Of a stretch of DNA of 64,000 nucleotides, positions 17,117 to 26,700 are shown one piece after another. A program made the translations under genes and the position numbers. The notes beneath the pieces are model-generated. The model was not told where the DNA came from. It saw only the letters and a list, made by a program, of their open reading frames with translations, and ran no database searches. Origin of the DNA: Paraburkholderia phosphatilytica (GTDB lineage: Bacteria; Pseudomonadota; Gammaproteobacteria; Burkholderiales; Burkholderiaceae); NCBI RefSeq assembly GCF_003443895.1, contig NZ_QQOA01000011.1, forward strand, positions 1 through 64,000, read 5' to 3'. Position 1 is the first letter of the stretch, and the number at the start of each line of letters is the position of its first letter.

Positions 17117-17755
17117 ATGAGTCTACGTCTTGGCGACACCGCACCCGACTTCGAGCAGGAATCGAGCGTGGGTCGCATCAGGTTTCATGAGTGGCTGGGC
17201 GATGGCTGGGGCGTGCTGTTCTCGCACCCGGCGGATTTCACGCCGGTCTGCACGACCGAACTGGGCCTCACCGCGAAGCTCGCGGAGGAATTTGCGAAGC
17301 GCAACGTGAAAACGATCGCGCTGTCGGTGGACAGCGCCGAGTCGCACAACGAGTGGATCAAGGACATCAACGAGACGCAGGCGACGAGCGTCGGCTTTCC
17401 GATCCTTGCCGACGGCGACCGCAAGGTCTCGACGCTGTACGACATGATTCATCCGAACGCGAACGAGACGCTCACCGTGCGCTCGCTGTTTGTGATCGAC
17501 CCGAAGAAGAAGGTGCGCCTGATCATCACGTATCCGGCCAGTACCGGCCGCAACTTCGACGAAGTGCTGCGCGTGATCGATTCGCTGCAGCTGACCGACA
17601 ATTACCAGGTCGCGACGCCGGGCAACTGGAAGCATGGCGACGACGTCGTGATTGTGCCGTCGCTAAAGGACGAAGAAGTTCTCAGGCAGAAGTTCCCGAA
17701 GGGCTACAAGGCGCTGCGCCCGTATCTGCGTCTGACGCCGCAGCCGAACAAGTGA
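17117..17755 (+). CDS. 1-Cys peroxiredoxin (Prx6 type)
   Basis: A 212-residue thiol peroxidase. The peroxidatic Cys is in HPADFTPVCTTELG (about residue 47), with the supporting Thr44 and an Arg in the PASTGRNFDEVLRVIDSLQL segment. No resolving Cys typical of 2-Cys enzymes is seen, and the extended C-terminal domain (VIVPSLKDEEVLRQKFPKGY) is the Prx6 hallmark. It reduces hydrogen peroxide and alkyl hydroperoxides in the cytoplasm. Start ATG 17117 has AAGGAG at a good distance. Confidence 0.93.
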   Translation: MSLRLGDTAPDFEQESSVGRIRFHEWLGDGWGVLFSHPADFTPVCTTELGLTAKLAEEFAKRNVKTIALSVDSAESHNEWIKDINETQATSVGFPILADGDRKVSTLYDMIHPNANETLTVRSLFVIDPKKKVRLIITYPASTGRNFDEVLRVIDSLQLTDNYQVATPGNWKHGDDVVIVPSLKDEEVLRQKFPKGYKALRPYLRLTPQPNK

Positions 17756-17797
17756 GTCGCGTACGGTTCTGGCGGGAACGCGCCCTGCAAAAGCATA

Positions 17798-17826
17798 ACG
17801 CCCCGCAGTTCACATATGCGGGGCGT
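17798..17826 (+). terminator. Terminator after the peroxiredoxin gene
   Basis: A perfect 10-bp stem (acgccccgca / tgcggggcgt), loop of 9, followed by cgccattttt. It sits 43 bp after the stop codon and may also terminate the convergent gcdH transcript. Confidence 0.75.
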
Positions 17827-17876
17827 CGCCATTTTTCACGAGCGGTCCCGAAATCGGCGACCGTGAAGGCGGACCG

Positions 17877-19067
17877 TCAGAAGAACGCCTGAATCCCCGT
17901 CTGCGCGCGGCCGAGAATCAGCGCATGAATGTCATGTGTGCCTTCGTAGGTGTTCACGACCTCGAGGTTCACCAGGTGCCGCGCAATGCCGAACTCGTCG
18001 GAGATGCCGTTGCCGCCGAGCATGTCGCGCGCGAGCCGCGCGATGTCTAGCGCCTTGCCGCATGAATTGCGCTTCATGATCGACGTGATCTCGACTGCCG
18101 CGGTGCCGTCGTCCTTCATGCGGCCAAGACGCAGGCAGCCTTGCAGCCCGAGCGTGATTTCGGTCTGCATGTCGGCGAGCTTTTTCTGGATCAGCTGGTT
18201 CGCGGCGAGCGGCCGGCCGAACTGCCTGCGGTCGAGCACATACTGCCGCGCGGTATGCCAGCACGATTCCGCGGCGCCAAGCGCACCCCATGCGATGCCG
18301 TAACGCGCCGAGTTCAGGCACGTGAACGGCCCCTTGAGACCGCGCACGTTTGGCATGATGTTGTCCTGCGGCACGAACACGTCGTCCATCACGATCTCGC
18401 CGGTGATCGATGCACGCAGTCCTACCTTGCCGTGGATCGCCGGCGCGGACAGACCCTTCCAGCCTTTCTCGAGAATGAAGCCGCGGATGTTGTCCTTGCC
18501 GTCTTCCTCGAGCTTCGCCCACACCACGAACACATCCGCGATCGGCGAGTTCGTGATCCACATCTTCGCGCCCGACAGCGAGTAGCCGCCTTCCACCTTC
18601 TTCGCACGCGTGACCATGCTGCCCGGATCGGAGCCGTGATTCGGCTCGGTGAGCCCGAAGCAGCCGATCCACTCGCCCGTCGCGAGCTTCGGCAGGTACT
18701 TTTCCTTCTGCGCGTCGGAGCCGAATTCGTTGATCGGCACCATCACGAGCGACGATTGCACCGACATCATCGACCGGTAGCCCGAATCGACGCGTTCCAC
18801 TTCGCGCGCGATCAGACCATAGCTCACGTAATTGAGGCCGGGGCCGCCGTACTGCTCCGGAATGGTCGGGCCGAGCAGGCCAACTTCGCCCATCTCGCGA
18901 AAGATCGACGCATCCGTGCGCTCATGGCGGAACGCTTCGAGCACGCGCGGCGCGAGCTTGTCCTGCGCATACGCGGCGGCGGCGTCGCGCACCATGCGCT
19001 CGTCTTCGTTGAGCTGCTGATCGAGCAGCAGCGGGTCTTCCCAATGAAACTGGGCAGCGTCGGCCAT
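17877..19067 (-). CDS. gcdH: Glutaryl-CoA dehydrogenase
   Basis: A 396-residue FAD-dependent acyl-CoA dehydrogenase that oxidises and decarboxylates glutaryl-CoA to crotonyl-CoA in lysine and tryptophan breakdown. It is closer to GcdH than to other members: [23 protein letters not shown], the FAD loop [15 protein letters not shown], and the catalytic Glu in [16 protein letters not shown]. Start ATG 19067 has AGGAG eight bases upstream. It is divergent from an IclR-type regulator with a palindromic operator between, so is probably controlled by it. Confidence 0.94.
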   Translation of the reverse strand: MADAAQFHWEDPLLLDQQLNEDERMVRDAAAAYAQDKLAPRVLEAFRHERTDASIFREMGEVGLLGPTIPEQYGGPGLNYVSYGLIAREVERVDSGYRSMMSVQSSLVMVPINEFGSDAQKEKYLPKLATGEWIGCFGLTEPNHGSDPGSMVTRAKKVEGGYSLSGAKMWITNSPIADVFVVWAKLEEDGKDNIRGFILEKGWKGLSAPAIHGKVGLRASITGEIVMDDVFVPQDNIMPNVRGLKGPFTCLNSARYGIAWGALGAAESCWHTARQYVLDRRQFGRPLAANQLIQKKLADMQTEITLGLQGCLRLGRMKDDGTAAVEITSIMKRNSCGKALDIARLARDMLGGNGISDEFGIARHLVNLEVVNTYEGTHDIHALILGRAQTGIQAFF

Positions 19068-19122
19068 GATGCAATCTCCTGTCCTGATATCGACCCGGTA
19101 CGGATCGGCGGGGCTTGACGAA

Positions 19123-19141
19123 TGTTCCGCTATGCGGAACA
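19123..19141. promoter_or_regulatory. Palindromic IclR-type operator between gcdH and its regulator
   Basis: tgttccgctatgcggaaca: two perfect 8-bp arms around a 3-bp centre. The pattern with GTTCCG/CGGAAC arms is typical of IclR-family binding sites. It lies 56 bp before the gcdH start and 35 bp before the regulator start, a position suited to control both. Confidence 0.75.
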
Positions 19142-19175
19142 ATGTTTTGCAAATTTGCATCGAGTGTACACCCGA

Positions 19176-20012
19176 ATGAAGCCCATCTCCAAGCCTGCCT
19201 CCACCACATCCGCAAGCAAACCGGCGGCCACCGCGTATGAAGAAACGGCGTCGGGCATCGACGAGCGCAAGTTCGTCGTCGCGCTCGCCCGCGGTCTCGA
19301 TCTGCTGCGCGCTTTTCGTCCCGGCGAATCGATGCTCGGCAATCGCGACTTCGTCGAACGCACCGGGTTGCCGAAGGCCACCGTCAACCGGCTGGCCTAC
19401 ACGCTCACAGTGCTCGGCTATCTGCGTTTCGACGAGGTGCTCGGCAAGTACGCGCTCGATGCCGGCGTGCTATCGCTCGGTTTCGCGCTGCTGTCGGGTA
19501 CGGACACGCTCGAACTCGCGCGTCCGCACATGCGCGTGTTCGCGCGCGACGTCGGCGCGGCGGTGTCGCTCGGCTGCCGCGACGGGCTCGACATGATCTA
19601 TCTGGAGACGATCCGCAGCGAAACCGCGTTGACGCTCGGGCTCGCGTCCGGCTCGCGGCTATCGATGCTGACGAGTTCGATGGGCCGCGCGTATCTGGCC
19701 GTGCAGCCGGAGGAAGCGCGCGCGGCGCTGATCGCAGAGTTGACGAGAGCGGCGGGCGCAGACGGGGCACGTCTGGCCGCGGATGCGCAGCGCGAGATTG
19801 CCGCGTTCGCGGAGGCGCGCTGCTGCTTTTCGTTCCGCGACTGGCACGACGACGTGAACGCGGTCGCGGTGCCGTTTCGCGAGGCGCGCGACGGCCGCTG
19901 GCTGGTGCTCAGCTGCAGCGGCCCGGCGTCGTCGATGGGCGAAGCGGTGTTTCGCGAGCGGGTCGCGCCGAAGCTGCGGGCGCTCGCGCGGCGGCTGGGA
20001 GACAGCGCGTAG
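19176..20012 (+). CDS. IclR-family transcriptional regulator
   Basis: A 278-residue regulator. After a 30-residue polar N-terminal stretch comes the winged helix ([14 protein letters not shown], then [16 protein letters not shown]). The effector domain ([23 protein letters not shown] through the C-terminus) belongs to the IclR family. It is divergent from gcdH with a shared palindrome, so it probably senses an intermediate of the glutaryl-CoA route and regulates gcdH and itself (inference). ATG 19176 chosen because upstream frame is the promoter palindrome. Confidence 0.88.
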   Translation: MKPISKPASTTSASKPAATAYEETASGIDERKFVVALARGLDLLRAFRPGESMLGNRDFVERTGLPKATVNRLAYTLTVLGYLRFDEVLGKYALDAGVLSLGFALLSGTDTLELARPHMRVFARDVGAAVSLGCRDGLDMIYLETIRSETALTLGLASGSRLSMLTSSMGRAYLAVQPEEARAALIAELTRAAGADGARLAADAQREIAAFAEARCCFSFRDWHDDVNAVAVPFREARDGRWLVLSCSGPASSMGEAVFRERVAPKLRALARRLGDSA

Positions 20013-20055
20013 GAACAGTGCGTAGGAACGACGCGGCAGTGCGCCTCAGGTAACG

Positions 20056-20880
20056 TCAGCGCATGCGGTGCGACGCGAACAGCGGCCCCTGCACGAACCG
20101 CACGTCGTATTGCTGCAGCAGATCGAACTGCGTTTCGTCCGCGACGTGATCGAAGATCAGCGGAATGCTCAGGCGGTTCGCGTAACCGACGAGCGGCTTC
20201 ACCGTTGAATCGCGCAGCGCGTGCCGTGCGTCCATCTTGATGAAATCGAGCCGCTCCTTGTCGGACACGGACAGGATCTGCCCGGCATTCTGCAGGTTGC
20301 CGGCCACCTTGAAGCCATAGCGCTGGTAGCTCTTCGTCAGATAGCCGAGGAAGGTCCGATGCGCGACGGCCGCCGACGGCAGCTCGATCACCACCCGTGA
20401 CGGGTTTAGTCCAAACGAACTCAGCACCCGCGAAAAGTGCTTGCCGTGGTCGTACTTCACGCTCTTCAACAGGCGTTCGTGTACGCGCAGAAACAGCAGC
20501 CCGTGCCGCTGCGCGCCAAAGAAGTTGATCGCGTGCAGCGCGCGGGCCATCCGGTCGATCGCGACGAGTTCCTGGTCGTCGTCGATCAGTTCGAAGAGGT
20601 TCGTGATGTCGAGCGGCGTGCCGTCGAACTGCAGCGTGACGGCCTGCACGCCCAGCTCGTCACCGAAGCGGTCGGCGAGATTCGGCGCGCTGCCGAGCGA
20701 CTGCGCGAGCGCATGCACGGTGATGTCGAAGATCGGCTCGTACGCGCTGCCGAGTTCGATGTCGTGAAAGCGCGCCACCGCGACGTCGCTGTGCTCACCG
20801 GTGCCCAACATCACGTGTTCGCCGAGGAACGGATGTTCGGCGGCGTGCGCCACGAGTTCGGGAATGGTCAGCGGGATCAT
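20056..20880 (-). CDS. Degenerate EAL-domain protein
   Basis: A 274-residue protein built on the EAL phosphodiesterase fold, recognisable by SAYEPIFDI (near residue 45), SRVVIELPSAAVAHRTF, the RLDFIKMDAR strand and FDHVADETQFDLLQQYDVRFVQG at the end. Key catalytic parts are missing: no EAL signature is found, and the DDFGTG loop is replaced by VAGNLQNAGQ. It should not hydrolyse cyclic-di-GMP but might bind it or act as a protein partner, like YdiV-type proteins (inference). It stands alone, facing the IclR gene. Confidence 0.78.
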   Translation of the reverse strand: MIPLTIPELVAHAAEHPFLGEHVMLGTGEHSDVAVARFHDIELGSAYEPIFDITVHALAQSLGSAPNLADRFGDELGVQAVTLQFDGTPLDITNLFELIDDDQELVAIDRMARALHAINFFGAQRHGLLFLRVHERLLKSVKYDHGKHFSRVLSSFGLNPSRVVIELPSAAVAHRTFLGYLTKSYQRYGFKVAGNLQNAGQILSVSDKERLDFIKMDARHALRDSTVKPLVGYANRLSIPLIFDHVADETQFDLLQQYDVRFVQGPLFASHRMR

Positions 20881-21254
20881 GGATTCTGGTCGTAGGGCGC
20901 GGCTGGCGGCGCGATCGATGCAAACTCACCGGTCCTGCATCTTCGACGCACAGTCGACACGAGCTGGCGCTTCAGCGCCGGCTCGCCTCCCATGCAGGAC
21001 GGTTGCATTTCACGATGGTAGCAGTCCGCGTCGGGCACGCATGGACAAATTGCTCATAACCATATTGGCCCGTCCACCAGGGCGGCGTAAGCCGGCAACG
21101 ACACGCAGGGTCATACGGGTTTACGTTAATTTTACTAATCGTAATTAGTTTTACCATACGTAAATCGACTGCGTCCGACCGGGGGTGCATCGCCGCGCCT
21201 CGTCATTGCGTGACCCGTGACGCCGCATGCCCATCGAATTCAAGGAGAACCTGC
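20881..21254. other. Promoter region of hmgA-fahA
   Basis: 374 bp between the EAL gene and hmgA. It contains an AT-rich island (about 21110-21165) unlike its surroundings, with the palindrome listed separately, and then the hmgA ribosome site AAGGAG at 21241-21246. No gene recognised. Confidence 0.5.
21134..21149. promoter_or_regulatory. Palindrome in the hmgA promoter region
   Basis: actaatcgtaattagt: perfect 6-bp arms around cgta, inside an AT-rich stretch about 105 bp before hmgA. It is a likely operator for a repressor of homogentisate breakdown, but no regulator gene is adjacent, so the binding protein is unknown. Confidence 0.5.
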
Positions 21255-22601
21255 ATGAACCTCTTGACCGCCGAAACCCAGCCGCGCGCCGGCACGCATG
21301 CCGCCGAGCCCGGCTACATGAGCGGCTTCGCGAACGAATTCGCGACCGAGGCGTTGCCCGGCGCGCTGCCCGAAGGCCGCAACTCGCCGCAGCGCGCGGC
21401 CTACGGGCTCTACACGGAGCAGTTGTCCGGCACGGCCTTCACCGCGCCGCGCGGGCATAACCGCCGCTCGTGGCTGTACCGGATCCGCCCGGCGGCCGTG
21501 CATATGCCGTTCACGCCGTTGCCGTCGCACCGGATCGTCGCGAATTTCCACGACGTGCCGCCGACGCCGCCCAACCAGCTGCGCTGGGATCCGCTGCCGA
21601 TGCCCAGCGAGCCGACCGACTTCGTCGACGGGTGGGTGACGATGGCGGGCAATGGCTCCGCCGACGCGATGAACGGTTGCGCGATCCACCTGTACGCGGC
21701 GAACCGGTCGATGCAGGACCGCTTCTTTTACAGCGCCGACGGCGAACTCCTGGTCGTCCCGCAGTCGGGTCGTCTTGCTATCGCAACCGAACTCGGCAAG
21801 CTCGACGTCGAGCCGTTCGAGATCGCGGTGATTCCGCGCGGCGTGCGCTTCGCGGTAACGCTGCCCGATGGTGAGGCGCGCGGCTATATCTGCGAGAACT
21901 TCGGCGCGCTGCTGCGTCTGCCGGACCTCGGGCCGATCGGTTCGAACGGCCTCGCGAACCCGCGCGACTTCCTCACGCCGCACGCGTCGTACGAAGAGCG
22001 CGAGGGCGCGTTCGAACTGGTCGCGAAGCTGAACGGCCAGCTGTGGCGCGCGGACGTCGGCCATTCGCCGCTCGATGTGGTTGCATGGCATGGCAACTAC
22101 GCGCCGTACAAGTACGATCTGCGCCGCTTCAACACGATCGGCTCGATCAGCTTCGATCATCCGGATCCGTCGATCTTCCTCGTGCTGCAGGCGCAGAGCG
22201 ATACGCCGGGCGTCGATACGATCGACTTCGTGATCTTTCCGCCGCGCTGGCTCGCGGCCGAGGATACCTTCCGACCCCCGTGGTTTCACCGCAACGTTGC
22301 GAGCGAATTCATGGGCCTCGTGCATGGCGTGTACGATGCGAAGGCCGAAGGTTTCGTGCCTGGCGGCGCGAGCCTGCATAATTGCATGTCCGGCCACGGT
22401 CCCGATGCAGATACGTTCGAGAAGGCGTCGCATGACGATACGTCGAAACCGAATAAGGTCGGCGACACGATGGCGTTCATGTTCGAGACCCGCACGCTGA
22501 TCCGCCCGACGCGGTTCGCGCTCGAAACCGCGCAGTTGCAGGCCCATTACTTCGAGTGCTGGCAAGGTCTCACGAAGCATTTCAACCCGGAGCAACGATG
22601 A
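21255..22601 (+). CDS. hmgA: Homogentisate 1,2-dioxygenase
   Basis: A 448-residue Fe(II) ring-cleaving enzyme converting homogentisate to maleylacetoacetate in phenylalanine and tyrosine breakdown. Family landmarks: [20 protein letters not shown] at the N-terminus and the iron-binding region [19 protein letters not shown] with His and Glu ligands, then [15 protein letters not shown]. Start ATG 21255 has AAGGAG. Its TGA overlaps the fahA ATG by 4 bp, so the two are translationally coupled. Confidence 0.97.
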   Translation: MNLLTAETQPRAGTHAAEPGYMSGFANEFATEALPGALPEGRNSPQRAAYGLYTEQLSGTAFTAPRGHNRRSWLYRIRPAAVHMPFTPLPSHRIVANFHDVPPTPPNQLRWDPLPMPSEPTDFVDGWVTMAGNGSADAMNGCAIHLYAANRSMQDRFFYSADGELLVVPQSGRLAIATELGKLDVEPFEIAVIPRGVRFAVTLPDGEARGYICENFGALLRLPDLGPIGSNGLANPRDFLTPHASYEEREGAFELVAKLNGQLWRADVGHSPLDVVAWHGNYAPYKYDLRRFNTIGSISFDHPDPSIFLVLQAQSDTPGVDTIDFVIFPPRWLAAEDTFRPPWFHRNVASEFMGLVHGVYDAKAEGFVPGGASLHNCMSGHGPDADTFEKASHDDTSKPNKVGDTMAFMFETRTLIRPTRFALETAQLQAHYFECWQGLTKHFNPEQR

Positions 22602-23956
22602 GTGCAGCAAGCGAGCAGCAGGCCGCAGCGGCTTTGGCCGCGACCCGCGATCCGTCGCGTCGCAGCTGGATCGACGCCGCGAACGATCCTGCCTGCGATT
22701 TCCCGATCCAGAACCTGCCGTTCGGCATCTTCAGTCATCCCGGCAACACGACGCCGCGCGTCGGCGTGGCCATCGGCGATCAGATCGTCGATCTCGCCGC
22801 GCTGAGCGACGCGGGCCTGCTGATCCTGCCCGATCCGAGCGCCGTCGATTTCGACGTAACCAATGCGGCGCGCGTGTTCGCGAATCCTGCGCTGAACGAT
22901 TTCATCGCGCTCGGCCGCGACACCTGGCGCGGCGTGCGCAAACAGCTGAGCGCGTTGCTGTCCAGCGGCAACGCCACGCTGCGCGACAACGAGGCGCTGC
23001 GCGAGAGCATGCTGGTGCCGATCGCGGAAGCCACACTGCATCTGCCGCTGCAGATTCCCGGCTATACGGACTTCTACTCGTCGAAGGAACACGCAACGAA
23101 CGTCGGCGCGATGTTCCGCGATCCGAAGAATGCGTTGCTGCCGAACTGGTCGGAGATGCCGATCGGCTACAACGGCCGGGCGTCGTCGGTGGTGGTGAGC
23201 GGCACGCCGGTGCGACGCCCGAACGGGCAACTGAAGCTGCCCGATGCCGACCGTCCGGTGTATGGCGCGTGCCGCAAGCTCGACATCGAACTCGAAACGG
23301 GCTTTGTGATCGGCCGCGGCAATTCGCTTGGCGAGCCGATCGGCTGCGAGGACGCCGAAGATCACATCTTCGGCATGGTGCTGCTGAACGACTGGAGCGC
23401 GCGCGACATCCAGCAGTGGGAGTACGTACCGCTCGGACCGTTCAACGCGAAGACTTTCGCGACCACCATTTCGCCGTGGGTCGTCACGCTCGATGCGCTC
23501 GAACCGTTCCGCGTCGCGCAGCCCGCGCAGGATCCGCAGCCGCTGCCGTATCTGCGCCATGCGGGCGCGCACGCGTTCGATGTCTCGCTCGAAGTCGAAC
23601 TGCGCGCGGAAGGCGCGGCTGCATCCACCACGATTTCGCGTACGAATTTCCGCCACATGTACTGGACGATGGCGCAGCAGCTCGCGCACCACACGGTGTC
23701 GGGGTGCAATACGCGGGTCGGCGATCTGATGGGATCGGGCACGATCAGCGGCCCGACGGACGGCTCGTTCGGCAGCCTGCTCGAACTCACGTGGAACGGC
23801 CAGAAGCCGGTCGCGCTGGATGGCGGCGGCAAGCGTTCGTTCATCGAAGACGGCGACGAGCTCACGCTCAAAGGCTGGTGCCAGGGCAATGGCTACCGGA
23901 TCGGATTCGGTGCGTGCGCGGGCCGGATTTTGCCGGCGCATCCGGCGCAAGGCTGA
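22598..23956 (+). CDS. fahA: Fumarylacetoacetase
   Basis: A 452-residue enzyme hydrolysing fumarylacetoacetate to fumarate and acetoacetate, the last step of tyrosine breakdown. It has an N-terminal SH3-like part ([20 protein letters not shown]) and a C-terminal FAH fold with metal-binding residues in [12 protein letters not shown] and [19 protein letters not shown]. No maleylacetoacetate isomerase gene accompanies the pair in this window. Coupled to hmgA by ATGA overlap. Confidence 0.96.
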   Translation: MSAASEQQAAAALAATRDPSRRSWIDAANDPACDFPIQNLPFGIFSHPGNTTPRVGVAIGDQIVDLAALSDAGLLILPDPSAVDFDVTNAARVFANPALNDFIALGRDTWRGVRKQLSALLSSGNATLRDNEALRESMLVPIAEATLHLPLQIPGYTDFYSSKEHATNVGAMFRDPKNALLPNWSEMPIGYNGRASSVVVSGTPVRRPNGQLKLPDADRPVYGACRKLDIELETGFVIGRGNSLGEPIGCEDAEDHIFGMVLLNDWSARDIQQWEYVPLGPFNAKTFATTISPWVVTLDALEPFRVAQPAQDPQPLPYLRHAGAHAFDVSLEVELRAEGAAASTTISRTNFRHMYWTMAQQLAHHTVSGCNTRVGDLMGSGTISGPTDGSFGSLLELTWNGQKPVALDGGGKRSFIEDGDELTLKGWCQGNGYRIGFGACAGRILPAHPAQG

Positions 23957-23982
23957 GCGCCAGCTACAGGCTGAATGGACGA

Positions 23983-24021
23983 CGGGCGACGATGCGCGGT
24001 GAGCGCGTCGTCGCCCGTTTT
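23983..24021 (+). terminator. Terminator after fahA
   Basis: A 15-bp stem with one wobble (cgggcgacgatgcgc / gcgcgtcgtcgcccg) followed by tttt. It lies 26 bp after the fahA stop and faces the convergent MFS gene. Confidence 0.75.
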
Positions 24022-24088
24022 CATTGATGGTGCGGGGAAGACGTGCGCATCGCGTCGCAGAGCGCCGGTCGCGCCCGCACGGGTCATG

Positions 24089-25261
24089 TCACGCTGCGGC
24101 CTGCACACGCCTGCGCGACCGTTCCCACCGGATCGCCACGAGAAACACGATCGCGCTCGCGAGCAGCACGCCGATCACCGCATCGTTGCCGATGCCCTTC
24201 ATCAATGCGCCCGCGACGAGCGGCCCGCCAAAGCTCGCGACGCTCCACGCCGCGCCGACGATCGAGCTGGCCGACACCAGCGCTGCGCCGCGAAACCGCT
24301 CGCCGCACGCGACGATCGACAGCGTGTAGATCGCGCCCGCGCTCGCACCGAGCACGAACAGCAAAGGCCAGCACAGCCACGACGACACCGCCCACGGCAA
24401 CAGGGGCAGCAGCGCGATCACGACGACCGCGCAGCCCGTATGCACGCGCTCGCGGCCGATGTGATCCGCGAGCCAGCCAACCGGAAACTGCATCGTGGTG
24501 TCGCCAAGCAGCAGTGCCGATGCGAACAGCACGGCCACCTCGGCAGCGACGCCATGCGACATCGCGAAGAGCGGCAGCAGTGACAGCGCGATCGTGTCGA
24601 ACAGCGCGAAGAAGCCCGTACCGATCACGAGCGCGGGCATCTGCGGCAGCACCTGTTTCCAGGCGCCGTGCACGCCATGTGTGTCGTGCTCCGCATGCTG
24701 GTCCGCCAGCGGCGGCGCGACGCGGATCGCGCGCAGCGCCGGCAACGCGAGCAGGAAGATCGCGCCGCACAGCAGGAAGCGCAGATGGGGCAGATCTTCG
24801 ATCTGGCTCACGAGGATCGGGCCGGCCATCTGGAACAGCGTGAAGTTGGTCGCATAGATCGCGACGACGCGGCCGCGCGTCGCATCGTCGGCCAGCTGGT
24901 TGACCCATGCCTCGCCGATCGTGAAGAGCAGCATCAGCGCGGCGCCGCACAGCACGCGCAGCACGGCCCACAGCAACAGGTTCGACGTGAACTGCATCGC
25001 GGCCGTGGCGAACGCGACGGTCACCACCGCGCCGACGATCGAGCGGCGCGCGCCGAGCTGTGCCGCGATGCGCCCGGCGAGCGGCACGATGAAGAGTCCG
25101 CCGCCTGCCTGCGCGGCCGTGAGCAACCCCACGACGTCGGTGCCGAAACCGCGCTGCGTGAGCGCGAGCGCGGTGAGCGGAAGGGTGGCGCCGCTGCCCA
25201 GTCCGACAACGGCGACACTGAGAATGAGCGCGACGAAATCGCGCGTGAGGATCGCTTTCAT
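24089..25261 (-). CDS. MFS transporter (YcaD/sugar-efflux-like)
   Basis: A 390-residue protein with about twelve hydrophobic segments. A His-rich, charged central loop (LADQHAEHDTHGVHGAW) sits between the two six-helix halves. The second half includes FPVGWLADHIGRERV, the MFS loop motif. Overall it resembles the YcaD/YfkF-type MFS branch. Substrate unknown. ATG 25261 chosen; an in-frame GTG lies two codons upstream. Confidence 0.8.
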   Translation of the reverse strand: MKAILTRDFVALILSVAVVGLGSGATLPLTALALTQRGFGTDVVGLLTAAQAGGGLFIVPLAGRIAAQLGARRSIVGAVVTVAFATAAMQFTSNLLLWAVLRVLCGAALMLLFTIGEAWVNQLADDATRGRVVAIYATNFTLFQMAGPILVSQIEDLPHLRFLLCGAIFLLALPALRAIRVAPPLADQHAEHDTHGVHGAWKQVLPQMPALVIGTGFFALFDTIALSLLPLFAMSHGVAAEVAVLFASALLLGDTTMQFPVGWLADHIGRERVHTGCAVVVIALLPLLPWAVSSWLCWPLLFVLGASAGAIYTLSIVACGERFRGAALVSASSIVGAAWSVASFGGPLVAGALMKGIGNDAVIGVLLASAIVFLVAIRWERSRRRVQAAA

Positions 25262-25342
25262 CGGCACGGATGCTAGCAGGTCCGCTGCAACGGCAGGGCA
25301 CGCGCGAGCGTTATGACCGCACGCTGCGCGCTTCGCGCGGGA

Positions 25343-26506
25343 TCAGCCCGCGACGATCATCCCGTCGCGCCGTCCCGCCGACATCGACCACAGCGTGAGC
25401 GCGAGCGCGCAGATCGCCATCGTCACGCCGACCCACGGCAGCGACGTGAGCGGCACGCCCGCGCCGATCGCCGCACCGCCGAGCCACGCGCCCGTCGCGT
25501 TGCCGAGATTGAACGCGCCCTGGTTCAGCGTGGACGCGAGATTCGGCGCCGCGCTCGCGCGATCGACAACCATGATCTGCAGCGGCGGCACGATCGCGAA
25601 CACGAGCACGCCCCACAGGAAGATCGTGATCATCGCCGGATACTCCATGTGCATCGTGCCCGCGAAGATCGTGAGGATCACGCAGATCGCGCAGAGGATG
25701 GCGACGAGCGACGGCATCGCGCGCCAGTCGGCGAGCTTGCCGCCCGCCGTGCTGCCGACGGTCAGGCCGAGGCCGAACAGCAGCAGCACGAAGGTGACCG
25801 CGTGCGGCGTGAAGCCGGTGACGTCTTCGAGAATCGGCGTGATGTAGGTGAACACGCTGAAGAGGCTCGCCGAGCCGAGCGCGCTGATGCCGAGCACCGC
25901 GAGCACCTGCGGATTCTTCAGCACGGTGAACTCGTGCACGAGGCTCGCCTTCTGCATGTCGATCTTTGCCGGCAGGCAGATCGCGAGCGCGATCGCCGCG
26001 AGCACGCCGATGCCGGTCACGGCCCAGAAGGTGGCGCGCCAGCCGGCCAGTTGACCGAGCGCAGTGCCGAGCGGCACGCCCAGCACGTTCGCGAGCGTGA
26101 GGCCGGTGAACATCAGCGCGATGGCTTGCGCGCGACGGTTCGGTGCGACGAGGCCCGCCGCGACCACCGAGCCGATGCCGAAGAACGCGCCGTGGCAGAA
26201 CGCCGTGACGATGCGCGCGGCCATCAGCACCGCATAGCCCGGTGCGATCGCGCACAGCAGATTGCCGACGATGAACACGCCGATCAGGCTCATCAGCGCC
26301 TTTTTGCGCGGCATGTTCGCAACCGCGATCGCGACGATCGGCGCACCGATGGTGACGCCGAGCGCATAGGCCGACACCAGCATGCCGGCCGCGGGAATCG
26401 TCACCGACAGATCGCGCGCGACGTCGGGCAGCAGGCCCATGATGACGAACTCCGTGGTACCGATTCCAAACGCGGCAACGGCAAGGGCAAGCAGGGGCAA
26501 AGGCAT
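25343..26506 (-). CDS. MFS transporter, AraJ-like DHA1 exporter
   Basis: A 387-residue twelve-helix MFS protein. The N-terminal LALAVAAFGIGTTEFVIMGL with a Thr-Glu-Phe in helix 1 is typical of the AraJ/YdhP/SotB drug:proton antiporter group, as is SLLPDVA-like GLLPDVARDLSVTIPAAG. MPRKKAL follows helix 2. Substrate unknown. It lies 81 bp upstream of another MFS gene on the same strand, possibly cotranscribed. Confidence 0.85.
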   Translation of the reverse strand: MPLPLLALAVAAFGIGTTEFVIMGLLPDVARDLSVTIPAAGMLVSAYALGVTIGAPIVAIAVANMPRKKALMSLIGVFIVGNLLCAIAPGYAVLMAARIVTAFCHGAFFGIGSVVAAGLVAPNRRAQAIALMFTGLTLANVLGVPLGTALGQLAGWRATFWAVTGIGVLAAIALAICLPAKIDMQKASLVHEFTVLKNPQVLAVLGISALGSASLFSVFTYITPILEDVTGFTPHAVTFVLLLFGLGLTVGSTAGGKLADWRAMPSLVAILCAICVILTIFAGTMHMEYPAMITIFLWGVLVFAIVPPLQIMVVDRASAAPNLASTLNQGAFNLGNATGAWLGGAAIGAGVPLTSLPWVGVTMAICALALTLWSMSAGRRDGMIVAG

Positions 26507-26700
26507 GATGGTCGTGCTGGGGGACCCGGCCGCGTGCGTCTTCGATACGAAGCGTGCAGGCGCAACCCAGGGTAAGTCGGTAGGGGATTGTACCTAAGCC
26601 GAAAGTCTTTTGCAGGCTTGCCCGCGGGCTGTTGTTTTTTGTGGAAAGCCTTGTCTGGCGGGCGCTTTCGGACGTTTTTGGGCGACTGCCGCAGCCTGTT

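Noticed and set aside
21240..22610. Long antisense open frame over hmgA
   Set aside because: Same shadow effect; hmgA is clearly the real gene with iron ligands and ribosome site.
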